Shown: piece after piece, positions 30,620 to 38,722 of the stretch
Layout: every line of letters starts with the position of its first letter
How positions within the stretch are numbered: the first letter of the stretch is position 1
Assembly (NCBI GenBank): GCA_035623075.1
Contig: DASPUC010000035.1
Coordinates: 1 to 44,069 of the forward strand
Source of the DNA: Nitrospiraceae bacterium
Lineage (GTDB): Bacteria; Nitrospirota; Nitrospiria; Nitrospirales; Nitrospiraceae
Direction of reading: 5' to 3'
Length of the DNA stretch: 44,069 bases
Program-made: the position numbers and the translations under genes
Notes under the pieces: generated by a model
What the model saw: only the letters and a program-made list of their open reading frames with translations
The model's database searches: none
Told to the model about the DNA's origin: nothing

Positions 30620-31501
30620 TTAGTGCCGTTTTCGTGGCCTGTGTGGAAGCGGCTCGAGTTCGAGACTGAGGGTGGCGGCCGGCGCGGAATGAGTCAAGGC
30701 GCCGATGGAGATAAAGTCAGGCCCGGCCGCGGCCATCTCCTGCACATTGTCCAGGGTGATGCCCCCGGAAACTTCGACTAGTGCGCGTTCCTTGATGAGG
30801 GTCACGGCCTGACGAACCATTCGCGGGGTCATGTTGTCGAGCAGAATCACATCCGCCTTCCCTGCCAGGGCCTGGCGGACGTCTGCGAGAGATTCAACCT
30901 CCACGATGACCGTGAGTGTATCCAACGCTTTCTTGCGGGCGCGACGACAGGCTTCGCGCACACCTTGCTTCTGTGCCTTCAGGAGGGAGAGATGGTTGTC
31001 TTTAATCAAAATACCGTCTCCCAACGACCGGCGGTGGTTCTGTCCACCGCCGAGTGTGACCGCCCACTTTTCAAGGGCCCGCAAGCCGGGAAGGGTTTTT
31101 CGCGTGTCGAGGATGGTGACGGGATAGTCCTTCACTGCGTCACGAAACTTCCTGGTCAATGTGGCGATGCCGGAGAGATGCTGGAGAAAATTGAGGGCGA
31201 CTCGCTCAGCCATGAGGATGGATCGGCCATCTCCTTCGACCCCCATCAACGACTGACCCGAAAGTAGCAGATCACCTTCCTTGCACAAGGGTGTGACGCT
31301 CAGCGAGGGGTCAACGGCGAGGAAAGTCTGAACGGCGGCGGTTAAGCCTGCGGAGACCAAGTCCTGCTGTGCGGTAATCGTGGCGCGTCCTGGCGTTCTA
31401 TGAGGGAAAAGCGTGCTGGTGGTGACGTCTCCCAAGGCGAGATCCTCCTCAAGCGCGATACGAACGGCGCGCCTGATCTCGGCGGCAGGAAACTGTCGCA
31501 T
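30620..31501 (-). CDS. nadC: Nicotinate-nucleotide pyrophosphorylase (quinolinate phosphoribosyltransferase)
   Basis: 293 residues. ALEEDLALGDVTTSTLFP, LNFLQHLSGIATLTRKF, ILDTRKTLPGLRALEKWAVT, GGGQNHRRSLGDGILIKDNH and VSGGITLDNVQEMAAAGPDF are the usual NadC signatures. It converts quinolinate and PRPP to nicotinate mononucleotide, CO2 and pyrophosphate in de novo NAD synthesis. It starts three bases after valS and stops three bases before birA, so these are surely one transcript. NadA and NadB are not in the window. Confidence 0.96.
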   Translation of the reverse strand: MRQFPAAEIRRAVRIALEEDLALGDVTTSTLFPHRTPGRATITAQQDLVSAGLTAAVQTFLAVDPSLSVTPLCKEGDLLLSGQSLMGVEGDGRSILMAERVALNFLQHLSGIATLTRKFRDAVKDYPVTILDTRKTLPGLRALEKWAVTLGGGQNHRRSLGDGILIKDNHLSLLKAQKQGVREACRRARKKALDTLTVIVEVESLADVRQALAGKADVILLDNMTPRMVRQAVTLIKERALVEVSGGITLDNVQEMAAAGPDFISIGALTHSAPAATLSLELEPLPHRPRKRH

Positions 31502-31504
31502 GCG

Positions 31505-34264
31505 CTAGGCTCCTAACATGGCCCGCAGTTGTTGTTCGCTGCTCGCGAGCATAGCCTGATCGTGTTGGAGGCTTCGCGCACGTTCCTGATGGTCCGTGAT
31601 GACCTCCGGCGGAGCCTTGGAGACAAAGTCGCTGTTACGAAGCTTGCTCTCGAGACGCTCGATTTCCTTGGCCTGCTCGGACTTCTGCTTGACGATCCGT
31701 TCCAGCGCTTTTTTTAGGTCGACATCGCCAGTTACACCAACTCCAACGGACAGGTTTTTGGCCACGAGACGGAGCAGTCGGGAGGTCGGCCACTGTGTGG
31801 TTGGAGCAAAGTCGGCTGTCCCGCGACCAAGGTGACTGAGATAACTGCTGAGTTGGTTCAGCTGCTGTCGCCGTTTGGGTTCATCTTGTGACACAGAGAA
31901 CTGAATCTGCTGTCCGGGTGGATAATTCAAGAGAACACGGGCCGTGCGAACCAGCCCGACGGTTTGTTCAAGAAGAGCGAACACGTCTTCTGCTTCTGAA
32001 TCCCTGTAAGCTGCGTCTGCCGCTGGATATGGCCGCACCACAATACTCCCCCCTTCATGCGGCAGGTGCTGCCAAATGTCTTCGGTGAGAAAGGGCATAA
32101 AGGGATGAAGCAACCGCAGGGTGGTTTCGAGGGTTTCGATCAGTGTATGTCTGGTGCTTGCGCTATCCTGATGAGTAGAATCCTGAAGGACGGGTTTGAT
32201 CAACTCCAAGTACCAGTCACAGTATTCATGCCAGATAAAATGGTATAGAGCGTTGGCGGCACGGTCAAAACGATAGGCTTCCAGCTCATTTGTCACAGTG
32301 GCAATGGTGTGGTGGAGACGACTTAGAATCCAGCGGTCCGGGAATGCGCGTTCGGCCCGCGGCAACGAGGTGCGCGGACCATCGAGATACATCAAGCTGA
32401 ACCGGGCGGCATTCCAGATCTTGTTGGCGAAATTTCGGTAGCCTTCGATTCGCTCCTCGGCGAGCTTGATGTCACGTCCCGGGGAAGCCATCGAGGCCAG
32501 GGTAAATCGCAGCGCGTCAGTGCCGAATTCCTCCATGACGTGGAGCGGATCGATCACGTTGCCTTTGGACTTGCTCATCTTTTGGCCTTCCGCATCCCGC
32601 ACGAGGGCGTGGATATAAACATCTCGGAAGGGTACCTCGCCCATAAACCTCAGCCCGAGCATGATCATACGGGCGACCCAAAAGAAGAGAATGTCCAGTC
32701 CGGTCACGAGCGTTGAAGTTGGGTAGTAGGTTTTGAGTTCTGGTGTCTGCTCCGGCCAGCCTAATGTGGAGAAAGGCCAAAGACCGGATGAGAACCAGGT
32801 GTCGAGCACGTCCGGATCAAGGATGAAGTCAGTCTTCCCGCAGGTCGGACAGGAGAGAGGCGCAACCTTTCCGACAATGGCTTTAGCTCCCTGTAGAATA
32901 GTGAAGCGCGGGCAGGAAGGCATCGAACTTTTCTTTTCGACGATCAAGTGTCCATTGCATGTGCGACAGTACCAGGCGGGAATCTGGTGTCCCCACCAAA
33001 TCTGGCGCGAGATGCACCAGTCTTTAATTTCCCTCATCCAACCGAGATAATTATTTACCCATCCTTCTGGAATAATCCTGATCCGTCCGTCCTCCACCGC
33101 CTTTATGGCCGGCTCGGCCAGGGGTTTGATCTTTACAAACCACTGAGGCGACAGGTACGGCTCCACGACGGTTTTGCAACGGTAACACTTTCCGATCGAC
33201 ATCTTATGATCGTCGACTTTTGTGAGGAGGCCGCGATCTTTCAGGAACTGCTCGATCCTCGGACGAGCCTTGATGACCGGGGTCGTGGCAACGGCGTCAA
33301 TGACGGCCGGTTCCACGCCAGCGGCGTGCAGACCGGTTCGATCAAGCAGCGCTTGATGATCCAAGATGGGTAGTCGTGGCAGGTGATGCCGTTCGCCTGC
33401 TTCAAAGTCGTTGAAGTCATGCGCCGGTGTGATCTTCACCGCGCCGGTGCCGAACTCTAGGTCTACTAAGATCGAATCACCTACGATTGGAATCTCGCGT
33501 GTTGTAAGCGGCAGACGGACTTTTTTGCCGATGAGGTGGCGATAACGTGGATCTTCAGGGTGCACCGCCACGGCGGTATCGCCCAGCATTGTTTCAGGAC
33601 GGGTTGTGGCAACAGTCAAAAACGTAGCCGGATCGTCTGCGAGTGGATACCGAATATGGTACAGCTTCCCCTTGACCTCCTCATGCTCGACTTCGATGTC
33701 GGACAGCGCGGTCAGGCAGCGGGGGCACCAGTTGATCAGCCGTTCACCCCGATAAATGAGGCCGTCCTCGTAGAGCCGGACGAAGACTTCGAGGACCGCT
33801 TTCGACAAGCCCCCATCCATGGTGAAGCGGAGCCGAGCCCAATCGCAGGAGGCCCCTAACCGCTTGAGCTGCTGGATAATGGTGCCGCCAGATTGAGCTT
33901 TCCATGCCCACACCCGTTCGACAAATTTCTCCCTGCCGAGCTGTTCACGCGACGTCCCTTCCGCAGCGAGTTGCCGCTCGACGACGTTCTGGGTGGCGAT
34001 GCCGGCGTGGTCCATCCCTGGCATCCACAAGACGTTCCGTCCTTGCATGCGACGCCAGCGGATCAGAATGTCCTGGATCGAGTTGTTGAGCGCATGACCG
34101 ACGTGCAAAGAGCCGGTAACGTTTGGGGGCGGGATGACGATGCAGTACGGCTGGCCCGGGTGGGTGACCGACGCGTGAAAATACCCGTGTTGTTCCCAAA
34201 GCTGATACCAGCGTGTTTCAACCGATTTCGGATCGTAGGTCTTGTCGAGCTGCGGGGTTGCCAT
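31505..34264 (-). CDS. valS: Valyl-tRNA synthetase
   Basis: 919 residues of class I. HIGH-type motif in PPPNVTGSLHVGHALNN, editing domain (TVATTRPETMLGDTAVAVHP), zinc-type cysteine pairs (CPRC, CYRC, CRTC, CPTC), KMSKSKGNVIDP, anticodon-binding helices, and the ValS-specific C-terminal coiled coil (KKALERIVKQKSEQAKEIER and on). It charges tRNA-Val and edits Thr. The frame is open to 34369, but ATG 34264 gives MATPQLDKTYDPKSVE, the normal N-terminus. First gene of the valS-nadC-birA-coaX run. Confidence 0.97.
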   Translation of the reverse strand: MATPQLDKTYDPKSVETRWYQLWEQHGYFHASVTHPGQPYCIVIPPPNVTGSLHVGHALNNSIQDILIRWRRMQGRNVLWMPGMDHAGIATQNVVERQLAAEGTSREQLGREKFVERVWAWKAQSGGTIIQQLKRLGASCDWARLRFTMDGGLSKAVLEVFVRLYEDGLIYRGERLINWCPRCLTALSDIEVEHEEVKGKLYHIRYPLADDPATFLTVATTRPETMLGDTAVAVHPEDPRYRHLIGKKVRLPLTTREIPIVGDSILVDLEFGTGAVKITPAHDFNDFEAGERHHLPRLPILDHQALLDRTGLHAAGVEPAVIDAVATTPVIKARPRIEQFLKDRGLLTKVDDHKMSIGKCYRCKTVVEPYLSPQWFVKIKPLAEPAIKAVEDGRIRIIPEGWVNNYLGWMREIKDWCISRQIWWGHQIPAWYCRTCNGHLIVEKKSSMPSCPRFTILQGAKAIVGKVAPLSCPTCGKTDFILDPDVLDTWFSSGLWPFSTLGWPEQTPELKTYYPTSTLVTGLDILFFWVARMIMLGLRFMGEVPFRDVYIHALVRDAEGQKMSKSKGNVIDPLHVMEEFGTDALRFTLASMASPGRDIKLAEERIEGYRNFANKIWNAARFSLMYLDGPRTSLPRAERAFPDRWILSRLHHTIATVTNELEAYRFDRAANALYHFIWHEYCDWYLELIKPVLQDSTHQDSASTRHTLIETLETTLRLLHPFMPFLTEDIWQHLPHEGGSIVVRPYPAADAAYRDSEAEDVFALLEQTVGLVRTARVLLNYPPGQQIQFSVSQDEPKRRQQLNQLSSYLSHLGRGTADFAPTTQWPTSRLLRLVAKNLSVGVGVTGDVDLKKALERIVKQKSEQAKEIERLESKLRNSDFVSKAPPEVITDHQERARSLQHDQAMLASSEQQLRAMLGA

Positions 34265-34339
34265 GGTCCGCCAACGAGGGTTGGGCGGCGCGCATCTTAA
34301 CATGGAGGGTGCAGGCTCACAAGCGAACGGCGGCGCGGC

Positions 34340-34371
34340 TTGTGGGCCCTTGTAGCTTGTGTTATACAAGC
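34340..34371 (+). promoter_or_regulatory. Promoter with overlapping inverted repeat before the small basic protein gene
   Basis: TTGTGG (34340-34345) and TATACA (34363-34368) are 17 bases apart. The -10 lies inside an inverted repeat GCTTGT-GTTAT-ACAAGC (34355-34371) that could be an operator or fold at the transcript start. The transcription start would be near 34375, leaving a leader of about 50 bases. Confidence 0.4.
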
Positions 34372-34426
34372 GTGCGCATGGTTGGGAAGGCGCGGATTAT
34401 CTTATTCACACCAGGATGGAGCAAGT

Positions 34427-34540
34427 ATGGCGACGGGACGGCTCAAAGATAAAAAAACGCGAAAAAAGCACCGGAAGAATATCAAGCGCATGAAGGCGCT
34501 GGCGAAGGCTCGTCGGAGCAAGAAGGGAAAGAAAGGGTAA
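34427..34540 (+). CDS. Very small, extremely basic protein (37 residues)
   Basis: The peptide begins MATGRLKDKKTRKKHRKNIK and ends KKGKKG; 21 of its 37 residues are Lys, Arg or His. A GGAG ribosome-binding site seven to ten bases before ATG 34427 and a fitting promoter support translation. Such peptides bind RNA, ribosomes or DNA; it does not match the ribosomal protein Thx or L36 as I know them. The frame is open to 34340, but the upstream part is non-basic and probably untranslated. It lies alone between valS (divergent) and the receiver-domain gene (convergent). Confidence 0.65.
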   Translation: MATGRLKDKKTRKKHRKNIKRMKALAKARRSKKGKKG

Positions 34541-34560
34541 ATCCTCTCAACGGTCGTTCC

Positions 34561-35715
34561 CTACTCAAGGGCGGTGAGACGTTTGAGCTCGGCTTTGATC
34601 TGTTCCTCGGCGATGCCTGGGACAAGCCGCTGAACAGCCTGTTCGACTTGCTCTTTAACTGCTGCCCGCACGATCTCATCGGCGATCTGTGTGGCCTGTT
34701 TGACCGCGGCCTGCTGAATCTCATCCCGCACCAGCACGTCGATCGATCCAATTTGATCATGGACGACATCGGGTAGTGTTTTCTTGACCGTCTCTGCCTG
34801 TTCCCGCGCGAGTCCATCGATGCTGTCTTTTACGAGCGGGGTTGCGATCTCAAAGATGCTGTGTCGGATGATCGGTTCCAGGACCGGCATTTCGCGGGAC
34901 AATACGTTGGACAGCTCCTTGCCCAGGAGCGGTTCGATCATATGCGCCAGCCGTTCTTGCGAAAGGGTGGCACCCAACTGGGTTTGCACTTCATCTTGGA
35001 CCGCTTTGGCTACTTGCGAGGCAAGTTCTTTCCCGATGACGTGCGGGAGCATGGTTGAGATTTTTTCTTCGGTGCGTTCCGTCATTGTCTCTAAGAGTTG
35101 GCCGAACAGGCCCTTCATGGCGTCCTCGGGTTCGCCCGTCGCTTTCGGAGCGGTTGAACCAGCTGGTTTTGATGGAGGCGGGGGGGGCGATTTTTTTAAA
35201 ATCTTCGGCGGAGGTATCTGGGCAGCCGCAATCTGGCCCGTATCCTCTTCAGACAGTTCGGTCTCATCTTCCTGATCAACCAGCGAGGGATCTTCGTCCG
35301 AATCAGTGGAACTCGATGCCGGAGGCCAGGAACGGCGTTTCTTCGATCCGTTGGATCCGAGATCTTTAATGACTTCCAACAGGTTGTCAGACTGAAACGG
35401 CTTCTTGAGGAACGCTTTAACCCCTAACGAGCGGAGATGCTTTTCGTCTAGACGATCGGACGGGCTGATCAAGGAGACAATATACGTGTCAGCTAGGTTG
35501 TCGATCCTTTGGACTTCCTTGCAGAAGCCGGAAAACGTCATGTTGTCTAAGTGGTAGTCGACAATGATCAGATGGGGGCTCCTCTTGCGGGCTGCCTCTA
35601 ACGCGGTGGGTCCGTCCTGAAAGCCGACGACCTCGAAGCCTTCAGGAGTTGAGATCTGTTCGACCATCCGGCGAACAGCCGGACTGCTGTCGATCACAAA
35701 AATGGTTGAAGGCAC
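34561..35715 (-). CDS. Response-regulator receiver protein with long helical C-terminal region
   Basis: 384 residues. The receiver domain (1-120) has Asp9 (FVIDSSPAVRR), phosphoacceptor Asp53 (IIVDYHLD), Ser84 in LISPSD, and Lys105 (FLKKPF). The second acidic residue of the usual Asp-Asp pair is Ser. An acidic Ser/Asp/Glu linker and a proline stretch (PPPKILKKSPPPPPSKP) lead to about 180 residues of amphipathic helices with repeated Leu-Pro/Leu-x-x-Glu spacing. No DNA-binding or enzyme output domain is seen, so it may act through protein or membrane interaction. The gene contains a run of eight G (35180-35187) and seven T (35191-35197). No histidine kinase is nearby. Confidence 0.8.
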   Translation of the reverse strand: MPSTIFVIDSSPAVRRMVEQISTPEGFEVVGFQDGPTALEAARKRSPHLIIVDYHLDNMTFSGFCKEVQRIDNLADTYIVSLISPSDRLDEKHLRSLGVKAFLKKPFQSDNLLEVIKDLGSNGSKKRRSWPPASSSTDSDEDPSLVDQEDETELSEEDTGQIAAAQIPPPKILKKSPPPPPSKPAGSTAPKATGEPEDAMKGLFGQLLETMTERTEEKISTMLPHVIGKELASQVAKAVQDEVQTQLGATLSQERLAHMIEPLLGKELSNVLSREMPVLEPIIRHSIFEIATPLVKDSIDGLAREQAETVKKTLPDVVHDQIGSIDVLVRDEIQQAAVKQATQIADEIVRAAVKEQVEQAVQRLVPGIAEEQIKAELKRLTALE

Positions 35716-35798
35716 CTAACCCTCCAATTTTATTGAACTAAGTCGAAGCTAACAGCGAGGGTATTCTTTGTCAAGAAAACCACTAATTCATGTCGGCT

Positions 35799-35828
35799 TT
35801 GACGTCGTTCGTTTGGGGTGACTAGAAT
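35799..35828 (+). promoter_or_regulatory. Sigma70-type promoter of the HAD hydrolase gene
   Basis: TTGACG (35799-35804) and TAGAAT (35823-35828) with an 18-base spacer. The predicted start near 35835 gives a leader of about 20 bases before ATG 35855. Confidence 0.6.
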
Positions 35829-35854
35829 CCGTCCGACTCGGGGACCTCCGATCC

Positions 35855-36577
35855 ATGAAGACACCAATCCAGCTCATCCTGTTCGATGCGGCTGAAACCC
35901 TTTTCCACGTCAATGGGTCGGTCGCGGAGATTTATCTCCGTTATGCGGTCAAGCAGGGGTTTCAGCAAAAACCAGACTCGCTCGAAGCCATTACGCAATC
36001 GTTCAAACGGGCCTTTCGGGAAGCGCCTCCGCCAGCCTTTGTCGAGATGGTTCCTGCGAAACTCAAACAATGTGAGCGGCTCTGGTGGTTTGATATCGTC
36101 CACAGTGTCTTTTATCGGGTCGGGATGTTCGAACGGTTTGATGAGTTCTTTGAAGAGGTGTTCCGGGTTTTCGAAGATGCCCGTTCCTGGGTGTTGTACC
36201 CGGAAACAGAACGAGTCCTCGCGCAGCTTCGTGATCAGGGGTTCGAACTCGGGATCGTGTCCAATTTTGACTCGCGTCTTTTTACGATCCTTCGGGGATT
36301 AGGTATTGAGTCGTACTTCAATTCGGTGACGATCTCCAGCTTGGCGCAAGCGGCCAAGCCAGCAGCGAGAATCTTCGAACTTGCGGTGGAAAAACATGCC
36401 ATGGATCCTGAGGAGGCGGTCCATATCGGAGACAGTTTGCGAGACGATGTCGAAGGAGCGCAGAAGGCTGGGCTTACCGGTATCCTGTTGGATCGCAAAC
36501 GGGTTGTGCGGGATAGCAGCGTACTGGTCATTCATGCGCTCGATGAATTGCTCTCTCTCGTAACCCGTTCACAGTAG
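35855..36577 (+). CDS. HAD-superfamily hydrolase (subfamily IA)
   Basis: 240 residues with a helical C1 cap. Motif I is LFDAAETLF (nucleophile Asp; the usual second Asp is Ala), motif II IVSNFDSR, motif III Lys in AAKPAARIF, motif IV GDSLRDDVEGAQKAG. Loss of the second Asp, the general acid for phosphatases, is known in some HAD branches and in haloacid dehalogenases. The reaction, phosphatase or other, therefore remains open. Cytoplasmic. The 3' end overlaps the convergent cobB gene by nine bases. Confidence 0.85.
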   Translation: MKTPIQLILFDAAETLFHVNGSVAEIYLRYAVKQGFQQKPDSLEAITQSFKRAFREAPPPAFVEMVPAKLKQCERLWWFDIVHSVFYRVGMFERFDEFFEEVFRVFEDARSWVLYPETERVLAQLRDQGFELGIVSNFDSRLFTILRGLGIESYFNSVTISSLAQAAKPAARIFELAVEKHAMDPEEAVHIGDSLRDDVEGAQKAGLTGILLDRKRVVRDSSVLVIHALDELLSLVTRSQ

Positions 36578-37297
36578 TTGAGGTACGAGGTCCTTCGCTC
36601 TTCCCCGAAGCGTCAGATCGACCATGTCCGACTGAGGAGTCTCATCGAGATTGATTTCAATGACCGTCGCGCCGGCCTGTTTGGCGACTGAAGCGAAGCC
36701 TGCGGCGGGATAAACCACGCCGGAAGTGCCGATAACCAACAACAAGTCACACGTTTGGAGCACCTCGCTGCAACGACGGAGATCTGTGGGATCGAGCGGT
36801 TCACCGAACCAGACGATGTGCGGGCGTACGAGTACCCCACAGACATCACATGCCGGAAGGATTGGGATCGGGACGCGATGATCCTCGGTCACGACGCCGC
36901 ACGCAGTGCAGCGGACCATCCAAATGTTGCCGTGAATCTCTGATAGTCGACGTGAACCGGCGGCGCGATGCAGCCCGTCGACATTCTGGGTGATTAACCA
37001 CATTCGATGGTTCACGCGCCGCTCGAGTTCGGCAAGCGCGACGTGCGCAGGATTCGGCGATGTGGTCGCGATCAGTTCTCGCCGCCAGTTGTACCATTCC
37101 CATACGAGGCGCGGATCACGTTCAAACGCTTCCGGCGTCGCGAGATCCTCCGCCCGAAAATTCCGCCACAAGCCGTCCGCACCACGAAAAGTCGGCACAC
37201 CACTGTCGGCAGAGATTCCCGCCCCGGTCAGGATCGTGATCGACTGAGCCGAAGCCAGGTGCGCCTGGGCGAGGCGAATTTGATCGTCGAGTAACAT
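36569..37297 (-). CDS. cobB: Sirtuin-type NAD-dependent protein deacylase
   Basis: 242 residues of SIR2 class III/bacterial type. ILTGAGISADSGVPTFRG (NAD loop), WEWYNWRRELI, TQNVDGLHRAAGS with the catalytic histidine in SEIHGN, zinc ligands CTACG and CDVCG, HIVWFGEPLD, and VIGTSGVVYPAAGF are all present. It removes acetyl or other acyl groups from lysine using NAD. The YxxR pattern that marks desuccinylases is represented by Tyr-Asn-Trp-Arg-Arg (YNWRR), so acyl preference is not certain. It is divergent from the PanE-fusion gene. Confidence 0.93.
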   Translation of the reverse strand: MLLDDQIRLAQAHLASAQSITILTGAGISADSGVPTFRGADGLWRNFRAEDLATPEAFERDPRLVWEWYNWRRELIATTSPNPAHVALAELERRVNHRMWLITQNVDGLHRAAGSRRLSEIHGNIWMVRCTACGVVTEDHRVPIPILPACDVCGVLVRPHIVWFGEPLDPTDLRRCSEVLQTCDLLLVIGTSGVVYPAAGFASVAKQAGATVIEINLDETPQSDMVDLTLRGRAKDLVPQLL

Positions 37298-37343
37298 CGG
37301 AAGTGGAGTGCATTGTACACGACTTCAGTCCAACAAGGGCGCG

Positions 37344-37352
37344 TGGTATAGT
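37344..37352 (+). promoter_or_regulatory. Extended -10 promoter of the PanE-fusion gene
   Basis: TGGTATAGT, an extended -10 (TGn plus TATAGT at 37347-37352), with no clear -35. The start near 37359 gives a 23-base leader containing GGAAGA about six bases before ATG 37382. Confidence 0.5.
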
Positions 37353-37381
37353 TACGCTCCAGTTATCTCTGGAAGACCTCT

Positions 37382-38722
37382 ATGCAACACATTTTGATGG
37401 TTGGGGCCGGCTCTGTAGGCGGATTCTTCGGCGCGCACCTTGCGAAGAGTAATCCTGACGTCTCGTTCTTACTGCGACCCACAACGTTAGCAGCGGTGAA
37501 GCGAAACGGCCTAACAATCCGCAGCGCGAGTGGGTCATTTACCGTACGCCCGCGTGTTGCGTCCGATCCGCGAGAACTGCCGACCCCTGATCTGGTAATC
37601 CTTTCCGTCAAGGCCTATGACATCGAGGAGGTGATGACCCAACTCGATCCGGTCATGGATGAACACACGGTCGTCCTCACTTTGCAAAATGGCGTGGACA
37701 CGGAGGATCGTCTGATCGCACGACTGAGACGCGATTGTGTCGTCGGCGGAGTGGCGTTCATCTATTCTAAAATTGCGGCGCCGGGCGTCATCGATCACTA
37801 CAAGAAAGGTTCTGTGGCGATTGGAGAAATGATGGGGCATACGAGCCCCCGTGTATTGTCCATTGTGGAGCTTTTCAAACAGGCGGGCATTCCATGTCAA
37901 CTCACGGATGATGTGCGTCGCAGCAAGTGGGAAAAGATGTGTTGGAACTGCGTGTTCAATCCCCTTACCGTCATCATCGACGATAAAGTGGCCAAGGCGC
38001 TCGACCATCCGGAGATGCTGCGCGTCATCCCTCAGATTGTCGAAGAAGTAGCGGCAGTGGCGGCAGCCGTAAAAGTTCCGTTGGCGTCCGATATGGCTGG
38101 GAAAGTCCTTCGCTGGACACAAGAGATTCGAGACATTCATACGTCGATGTTCGATGATTGGAAGGCTGGACGACCCACGGAGATCGACTATCTCAACGGG
38201 TACGTGGCAAAACTCGGGCGTGAACTGGGGATTCCGACACCGCTCAATGACGCGTTGACGGCGATGGTCAAGACGATTACTGAACGTGACCGGACTGGAC
38301 CTGGCGTGCTGCGGATTGAGGGGGCGGTGGTGCAGCCCGTGACGTTTGATCATGCATCGATCTCAAAGCTTCCCACACAGCATCACGTGGATGTGTCGAC
38401 CGTCATGCCGAACATGCGAGGGAAGGGGGTTAGGCTCAAGGGCTTGCTCGATGTACCGGCGCTCGCGGTCCAAGCCGACCACGTGACGTTTCACTCCGGA
38501 GACGGAAAGTATGCAGCCAGTCTCACGCTGCAACAGGCCAATGAATTTGGCATCCTGCTCTATGAACTCGATGGGCAATCCCTGCCGCCAGAAAAGGGTG
38601 GCCCGTTTCGCTTGATTACTCCAGGTCTCGGCGATCTTTGCGCAAATGTAAAGGGTGTAGTGCGGGTTGAAGTCACCAAAGGCGTAGGAGCGGATACGAG
38701 ACCATCACTCAAAAACTGCTAG
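37382..38722 (+). CDS. Ketopantoate reductase (PanE/ApbA)-like protein fused to a molybdopterin-oxidoreductase-like domain
   Basis: 446 residues against about 300 for PanE. Residues 1-305 are a complete PanE: GAGSVGGFFGAHLA dinucleotide loop, LQNGVDTEDRL, SKWEKMCWNCVFNP (catalytic Lys), and RPTEIDYLNGYVAKLG. The extra 130 residues resemble the sulfite-oxidase-type molybdopterin fold: KGVRLKGLLDVPALAV, DHVTFHSGDGKYAASLTL, GGPFRLITPGLGDLC and NVKGVVRVEV. The cofactor cysteine of sulfite oxidases is not evident, so this part may be a binding module. The first half would reduce 2-dehydropantoate with NADPH for CoA synthesis. Convergent with the MATE gene (14-base overlap). Confidence 0.85.
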   Translation: MQHILMVGAGSVGGFFGAHLAKSNPDVSFLLRPTTLAAVKRNGLTIRSASGSFTVRPRVASDPRELPTPDLVILSVKAYDIEEVMTQLDPVMDEHTVVLTLQNGVDTEDRLIARLRRDCVVGGVAFIYSKIAAPGVIDHYKKGSVAIGEMMGHTSPRVLSIVELFKQAGIPCQLTDDVRRSKWEKMCWNCVFNPLTVIIDDKVAKALDHPEMLRVIPQIVEEVAAVAAAVKVPLASDMAGKVLRWTQEIRDIHTSMFDDWKAGRPTEIDYLNGYVAKLGRELGIPTPLNDALTAMVKTITERDRTGPGVLRIEGAVVQPVTFDHASISKLPTQHHVDVSTVMPNMRGKGVRLKGLLDVPALAVQADHVTFHSGDGKYAASLTLQQANEFGILLYELDGQSLPPEKGGPFRLITPGLGDLCANVKGVVRVEVTKGVGADTRPSLKNC

